From: Pseudomonas chlororaphis subsp. piscium
GTDB lineage: Bacteria > Pseudomonadota > Gammaproteobacteria > Pseudomonadales > Pseudomonadaceae
Length of the DNA stretch: 64,000 nt
Direction: 5' to 3'
NCBI RefSeq assembly: GCF_003850345.1
Contig: NZ_CP027707.1
Coordinates: forward strand, 1 to 64,000
Shown: piece by piece, positions 59,837 through 64,000 of the stretch
Position numbering within the stretch: the stretch's first letter is position 1
Layout: the number at the start of each line of letters is the position of its first letter
Notes under the pieces: model-generated
What the model saw: the letters and a program-made list of their open reading frames with translations, nothing else
Told to the model about the DNA's origin: nothing
The model's database searches: none
Position numbers and translations under genes: made by a program

Positions 59837-60964
59837 ATGATGCGACATCCACAAGTCTGGATGGGCCTCCTGTTGTGGTCGGTATTCAGCCAGGCGCATG
59901 GCGCCTGGACCGTGAATATGGCGCCTGGAGCGACTGATATAAGTCACGCGGTATTCGACCTGCACATGACCATCTTCTGGATCTGTGTGGTGATCGGCGT
60001 CATTGTCTTCGGCGCCATGTTCTGGTCGATGATCGTGCACCGCCGCTCCACCGGCCAGGTAGCCGCCAAGTTCCACGAAAGCACGACGGTGGAAATCCTC
60101 TGGACGGTGGTGCCGCTGCTGATCCTGGTGGCCATGGCCGTTCCCGCTACCGCGACCCTGATCAAGATGTATGACGCCAGTGAGCCGGATGTGGACATCC
60201 AGATCACCGGCTATCAGTGGAAGTGGCACTACAAATACCTGGGCCAGGACGTCGAGTTCTTCAGCAACCTGACCACTCCCGCCGAGCAGATTCATAACCA
60301 GAGCGCCAAGGGCGAACATTACCTGCTGGAAGTCGACCAGCCGCTGGTGCTGCCGATCGGCGCCAAGGTGCGCTTTCTGGTGACCTCCGCCGACGTCATC
60401 CATTCCTGGTGGGTACCGGCCTTCGCGGTCAAGCGCGATGCGATCCCCGGTTTCGTCAACGAAGCCTGGACCCGGGTCGACAAGCCCGGCCTGTATCGCG
60501 GCCAGTGCGCCGAGCTGTGCGGCAAGGACCACGGCTTCATGCCGATCGTGGTCGACGTGAAGACCCAGGCCGACTACGACACCTGGCTGGGCGAACGCAA
60601 GGCCGAGGCCCTCAAGCTCAAGGAACTGACCAGCAAGGAATGGACCCTCGAAGAGCTGGTGGCCCGTGGCGACAAGGTCTACCACACCACCTGCGTGGCC
60701 TGTCACCAGGCCGAGGGCCAGGGCCTGCCGCCGATGTTCCCGGCGCTCAAGGGCTCGAAGATCGCCACCGGGCCGGTGGCGGATCATCTGAACATCGTCT
60801 TCCACGGCAAGCCCGGCACCGCCATGGCGGCCTTCGGCAAGCAGCTGTCGGAAGTCGACCTGGCAGCGGTAATCACCTACGAACGTAACGCCTGGGGCAA
60901 CAACAAGGGCGACATGGTGACGCCCAAGGATGTCCTGGCTCTGAAACAGGCGGAAAGCAAATGA
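59837..60964 (+). CDS. coxB: Cytochrome c oxidase subunit II with fused cytochrome c
   Basis: Subunit II takes electrons from cytochrome c through the CuA centre and hands them to subunit I. The 375-residue protein has an N-terminal signal-like region and two membrane helices, a cupredoxin domain with the CuA ligands in CAELCGKDHGFM, and a C-terminal cytochrome c domain with CVACH. The fusion defines a caa3-type subunit. An AAGGGG site precedes the ATG. It is first in the operon. Confidence 0.97.
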   Translation: MMRHPQVWMGLLLWSVFSQAHGAWTVNMAPGATDISHAVFDLHMTIFWICVVIGVIVFGAMFWSMIVHRRSTGQVAAKFHESTTVEILWTVVPLLILVAMAVPATATLIKMYDASEPDVDIQITGYQWKWHYKYLGQDVEFFSNLTTPAEQIHNQSAKGEHYLLEVDQPLVLPIGAKVRFLVTSADVIHSWWVPAFAVKRDAIPGFVNEAWTRVDKPGLYRGQCAELCGKDHGFMPIVVDVKTQADYDTWLGERKAEALKLKELTSKEWTLEELVARGDKVYHTTCVACHQAEGQGLPPMFPALKGSKIATGPVADHLNIVFHGKPGTAMAAFGKQLSEVDLAAVITYERNAWGNNKGDMVTPKDVLALKQAESK

Positions 60965-61046
60965 CCCGGTCTATTGCGTGTTCCCGCAGCCGCTCGGGGC
61001 GTGCCGCCCTCGATCGTCCAGCCCAACCGTTTACAGGAGACAGGCC

Positions 61047-62648
61047 ATGAACGCTGTGAGCGATGAGCACGGTCATGCAATCGTTGGCGATCATGACCAC
61101 ACCCACGGTCCCGCCAAGGGCCTGATGCGCTGGGTGCTGACCACCAACCACAAGGACATTGGCACCCTGTACCTGTGGTTCGCCTTCTCCATGTTCCTGC
61201 TCGGCGGCTCGTTCGCCATGGTGATCCGCGCCGAGCTGTTCCAGCCCGGCCTGCAGATCGTGCAGCCGGAATTCTTCAACCAGATGACCACCATGCACGG
61301 CCTGGTGATGGTCTTCGGCGCGGTGATGCCGGCCTTCGTCGGCCTGGCCAACTGGATGATCCCGCTGATGGTCGGCGCGCCGGACATGGCCCTGCCACGG
61401 ATGAACAACTTCAGTTTCTGGTTGCTGCCGGCGGCGTTCCTGCTGCTGGTCTCGACCCTGTTCATGCCCGGTGGCGGACCCAACTTCGGCTGGACTTTCT
61501 ACGCCCCGCTGTCCACCACCTACGCGCCGGAAAGCGTGACCTTCTTCATCTTCGCCATTCACCTGATGGGTATCAGCTCGATCATGGGCGCGATCAATGT
61601 GATCGCCACCATCCTCAACCTGCGCGCCCCCGGCATGACCCTGATGAAGATGCCGCTGTTCGTCTGGACCTGGCTGATCACCGCCTTCCTGCTGATCGCG
61701 GTGATGCCGGTGCTGGCCGGCTGCGTGACCATGATGCTGATGGACATCCACTTCGGCACCAGCTTCTTCAGTGCCGCCGGCGGCGGTGACCCGGTTCTGT
61801 TCCAGCATGTGTTCTGGTTCTTCGGTCACCCCGAGGTGTACATCATGATCCTGCCGGCCTTCGGCGCCGTCAGCGCGATCATCCCGGCCTTCTCGCGCAA
61901 GCCGTTGTTCGGCTACACCTCGATGGTCTATGCCACGGCGAGTATCGCCTTCCTGTCGTTCATCGTCTGGGCGCACCACATGTTCGTGGTCGGCATCCCG
62001 CTGGTGGGCGAGCTGTTCTTCATGTACGCCACGATGCTTATCGCGGTGCCGACCGGGGTCAAGGTCTTCAACTGGGTCAGCACCATGTGGCAGGGCTCGC
62101 TGACCTTCGAAACGCCAATGCTGTTCGCCGTGGCCTTCGTGATCCTGTTCACCATCGGCGGCTTCTCCGGGCTGATGCTGGCCATCGCCCCGGCGGACTT
62201 CCAGTACCAGGACACCTATTTCGTGGTCGCGCACTTCCACTATGTGCTGGTGCCGGGCGCGATCTTCGGCATCTTCGCCTCGGCCTACTACTGGCTGCCG
62301 AAGTGGACCGGGCACATGTACGACGAAACCCTGGGCAAGCTGCACTTCTGGCTGTCCTTCATCGGCATGAACATGGCGTTCTTCCCGATGCACTTCGTTG
62401 GCCTGGCGGGGATGCCACGGCGGATCCCGGACTACAACCTGCAGTTCGCCGATTTCAACATGGTGTCGTCCATCGGCGCGTTCACCTTCGGCGCGACGCA
62501 GATCTTCTTCCTGTTCATCGTCATCAAGTGCATCCGTGGTGGCCAACCCGCGCCGGCCAAGCCTTGGGACGGTGCCGAAGGGCTGGAGTGGAGCGTGCCG
62601 TCGCCGGCGCCGTACCACACCTTCACCACGCCACCGGAAGTGAAATGA
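61047..62648 (+). CDS. ctaD: Cytochrome c oxidase subunit I
   Basis: This catalytic subunit contains low-spin heme a and the heme a3-CuB site. The start MNAVSDEHGHAIVGDHDH at 61047, after AGGAGA, gives 533 residues. Twelve hydrophobic segments are visible. Heme and CuB ligands lie in TMHGLVMVF, FWFFGHPEVYIMILPAFG and FVVAHFHYVL. The K and D proton channel region is conserved. A His-rich N-terminus is unusual but common among pseudomonads. Confidence 0.98.
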   Translation: MNAVSDEHGHAIVGDHDHTHGPAKGLMRWVLTTNHKDIGTLYLWFAFSMFLLGGSFAMVIRAELFQPGLQIVQPEFFNQMTTMHGLVMVFGAVMPAFVGLANWMIPLMVGAPDMALPRMNNFSFWLLPAAFLLLVSTLFMPGGGPNFGWTFYAPLSTTYAPESVTFFIFAIHLMGISSIMGAINVIATILNLRAPGMTLMKMPLFVWTWLITAFLLIAVMPVLAGCVTMMLMDIHFGTSFFSAAGGGDPVLFQHVFWFFGHPEVYIMILPAFGAVSAIIPAFSRKPLFGYTSMVYATASIAFLSFIVWAHHMFVVGIPLVGELFFMYATMLIAVPTGVKVFNWVSTMWQGSLTFETPMLFAVAFVILFTIGGFSGLMLAIAPADFQYQDTYFVVAHFHYVLVPGAIFGIFASAYYWLPKWTGHMYDETLGKLHFWLSFIGMNMAFFPMHFVGLAGMPRRIPDYNLQFADFNMVSSIGAFTFGATQIFFLFIVIKCIRGGQPAPAKPWDGAEGLEWSVPSPAPYHTFTTPPEVK

Positions 62649-62698
62649 ACAGCCTGCCGCGATGCCCGCTCGCTGCTGAAACAGCTGGAGGTAGCTGA
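62645..62698 (+). CDS. Possible 17-residue coupled leader ORF between ctaD and ctaG
   Basis: An ATG overlaps the ctaD stop (ATGA at 62645-62648). The frame runs MNSLPRCPLAAETAGGS and its stop overlaps the ctaG start by one base (TGATG at 62696-62700). A GGAAG lies just upstream. It may only couple translation of ctaG to ctaD, or be chance. Confidence 0.35.
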   Translation: MNSLPRCPLAAETAGGS

Positions 62699-63252
62699 TG
62701 GCCGAGGTTTCGATGAAGAAGCTGGTCACCCGCCTGTTGCTGGTGGTGGCGGCGATGTTCGTCTTCGGTTTTGCCCTGGTGCCGATCTACGACGTGATGT
62801 GCAAGGCGCTGGGCATCAACGGCAAGACCGGCGGGCAGTATTCCGGCGAGCAGCAGGTGGATGTCTCGCGCCAGGTGCGGGTGCAGTTCCTGTCGACCAA
62901 CGCGATCGACATGGTCTGGGATTTTTATCCCAAGGCCGACGACATCGTGGTTCATCCAGGCGCTGTGAACGAGATGATCTTCATCGCCCGCAATCCCAGC
63001 GACCGCCCGATGAGCGCCCAGGCGATCCCGAGCATTTCGCCGAGCAGCGCCGCGATGTATTTCCACAAGACCGAATGCTTCTGTTTCACCCAGCAAATGC
63101 TGCAGCCCGGTCAGCAGATCGAGATGCCGGTACGTTTCATCGTTGACCGCGACATGCCCAAGGATGTGAAGCACCTGACGCTGGCTTACACGCTGTTCGA
63201 TATCACCGCGCGTCATCCACCGGTGGCCGTGAGCACCAACACCGGCGGTTAA
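62698..63252 (+). CDS. ctaG: Cytochrome c oxidase assembly protein CtaG/Cox11
   Basis: Cox11 delivers copper to the CuB site of subunit I. The 184-residue protein has one N-terminal membrane helix (TRLLLVVAAMFVFGFALVPIYDVMCKALGI) and a periplasmic beta-sandwich with the copper-binding CFCF motif in HKTECFCFTQQML. GGAGGT precedes the ATG. It sits between the subunit I and III genes, the usual order. Confidence 0.97.
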   Translation: MAEVSMKKLVTRLLLVVAAMFVFGFALVPIYDVMCKALGINGKTGGQYSGEQQVDVSRQVRVQFLSTNAIDMVWDFYPKADDIVVHPGAVNEMIFIARNPSDRPMSAQAIPSISPSSAAMYFHKTECFCFTQQMLQPGQQIEMPVRFIVDRDMPKDVKHLTLAYTLFDITARHPPVAVSTNTGG

Positions 63253-63286
63253 GACGTTTAAGCGTGCCCGATAAGGAGAACAATAA

Positions 63287-64000
63287 ATGGCAATTCATGA
63301 GCATTATTACGTTCCCGCCCAGAGCAAGTGGCCGATCATCGCCACGGTGGGCATGTTCGTTACTGTGTTCGGCCTGGCCACCTGGTTCAACGACCTCAAG
63401 GCCGCACGCCCGGAATCCCACGGCCCGCTGATTTTCTTCGTCGGTGGCCTGCTGCTGGCCTACATGCTGTTCGGCTGGTTCGGCGCGGTGATCAAGGAAA
63501 GTCGCGCCGGCCTGTACAGCGCCCAGCTGGATCGCTCGTTCCGCTGGGGCATGAGCTGGTTCATCTTTTCCGAAGTGATGTTCTTCATCGCCTTCTTCGG
63601 CGCGCTGTTCTACGTGCGCCATATCGCCGGCCCGGCCCTGGGCGGCGAAGGCAGCAAGGGCATCGCGCACATGCTGTGGCCGAACTTCGAGTTCGTCTGG
63701 CCATTGCTCGAAAACCCCGACTCGAAGCTGTTCCCACCGCCTAAGGAAGTCATCAGCCCCTGGGGCCTGCCGTTGCTCAACACCGTGCTGCTGGTGAGTT
63801 CCAGCGTCACCGTGACCATTGCCCACCACGCCCTGAAGAACGGCCATCGCGGCGCGCTGAAAATCTGGCTGGTGATTACCGTGTTGCTGGGCTGTGCCTT
63901 TCTCGGCTTCCAGGCCGAGGAGTACCTGCACGCCTACCACGAGCTGGGGCTGACCCTGGGCTCGGGCATCTACGGCGCCACTTTCTTCATGCTCACCGGC
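63287..64000 (+). CDS. ctaE: Cytochrome c oxidase subunit III (partial, cut by window end)
   Basis: The frame from ATG 63287, after AAGGAG, stays open for 238 codons to the last base. The N-terminus AIHEHYYVPAQSKWPI, then RWGMSWFIFSEVMFFIAFFGALFYVR with the conserved glutamate of subunit III, and ALKIWLVITVLLGCAFLGFQAEEYLHAYHE show the family. Subunit III stabilises proton pumping in the oxidase. The 3' end is outside the window. Confidence 0.96.
   Translation, partial: MAIHEHYYVPAQSKWPIIATVGMFVTVFGLATWFNDLKAARPESHGPLIFFVGGLLLAYMLFGWFGAVIKESRAGLYSAQLDRSFRWGMSWFIFSEVMFFIAFFGALFYVRHIAGPALGGEGSKGIAHMLWPNFEFVWPLLENPDSKLFPPPKEVISPWGLPLLNTVLLVSSSVTVTIAHHALKNGHRGALKIWLVITVLLGCAFLGFQAEEYLHAYHELGLTLGSGIYGATFFMLTG

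Overview
The window is the replication-origin-proximal part of a fluorescent-group Pseudomonas chromosome, numbered from the GTG start of dnaA. The reasons are the order dnaA-dnaN-recF-gyrB, two parS sites inside recF, and a long gene order that I recognise from P. aeruginosa PA0001 to PA0108: glyQS, tag, htrB1, trkA, rsmB, fmt, def, dprA, tsaC, qor, hemF, aroE, betC, trpBA/trpI, prlC, the PA0069 radical-SAM gene, then carbonic anhydrase, SulP and the aa3 oxidase operon. Base composition is high-GC, and REP elements of the P. fluorescens type are scattered between genes. The details (aqpZ and a FecR/CHASE2 kinase next to gyrB, a gluconate dehydrogenase operon) fit the P. fluorescens/protegens/chlororaphis group better than P. 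aeruginosa.

Layout. 1-6260: replication genes, closed by a bidirectional terminator. 6281-12072: an envelope-signalling island with an OmpR-type response regulator (minus), a small exported protein, aquaporin, a FecR-domain periplasmic protein and an abutting CHASE2 histidine kinase. 12100-12200: a strongly AT-rich island ending in a DnaA box. 12201-19000: translation, LPS and repair genes (plsC, gmhB, glyS, glyQ, tag, htrB1, pilZ, a TPR protein). 19109-27622: trkA, rsmB, fmt, def, lysM, dprA, a MITE, tsaC, qor. 27791-36174: hemF, aroE, then the choline-O-sulfate cluster (betC, a choX-like binding protein and sulP on minus; the LysR regulator divergent) and two small enzymes. 36315-41100: an RcnB-like protein, trpBA with divergent trpI, a DUF883 protein, dodecin, DUF1161. 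41187-46700: a flavin-dependent monooxygenase, osmC, a second DUF1161 gene, a trio of lipoproteins, a REP-flanked RAYT transposase and a HAD phosphatase. 46715-54664: gamma-carbonic anhydrase, prlC with yheV, a TpbA-like phosphatase and the three-subunit gluconate dehydrogenase. 54799-64000: a LexA-controlled radical-SAM gene, a second MITE copy, beta-carbonic anhydrase with a SulP transporter, a conserved unknown, and the caa3/aa3 oxidase operon coxB-ctaD-ctaG-ctaE (last gene cut by the window edge).

How the parts work together. Most genes are housekeeping. Functional groups visible from context are the initiator/clamp/gyrase block with segregation sites; protein N-terminus processing (fmt, def); tRNA maturation and charging (tsaC, glyQS); lipid A and heptose synthesis (htrB1, gmhB); choline-sulfate degradation; tryptophan synthesis controlled by indoleglycerol phosphate through TrpI; periplasmic gluconate oxidation; and a CO2/bicarbonate pair beside the terminal oxidase.

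I found no CRISPR array, prophage, secretion system, biosynthetic cluster or obvious new defence system. The signals most worth a second look are non-coding: at least 16 perfect 9-bp DnaA boxes, all within 35 kb of dnaA and including a perfect inverted pair; parS palindromes written into recF codons; two copies of a TA-flanked MITE; a near-consensus LexA box; and a paired 16-bp repeat with internal dyads upstream of aqpZ.
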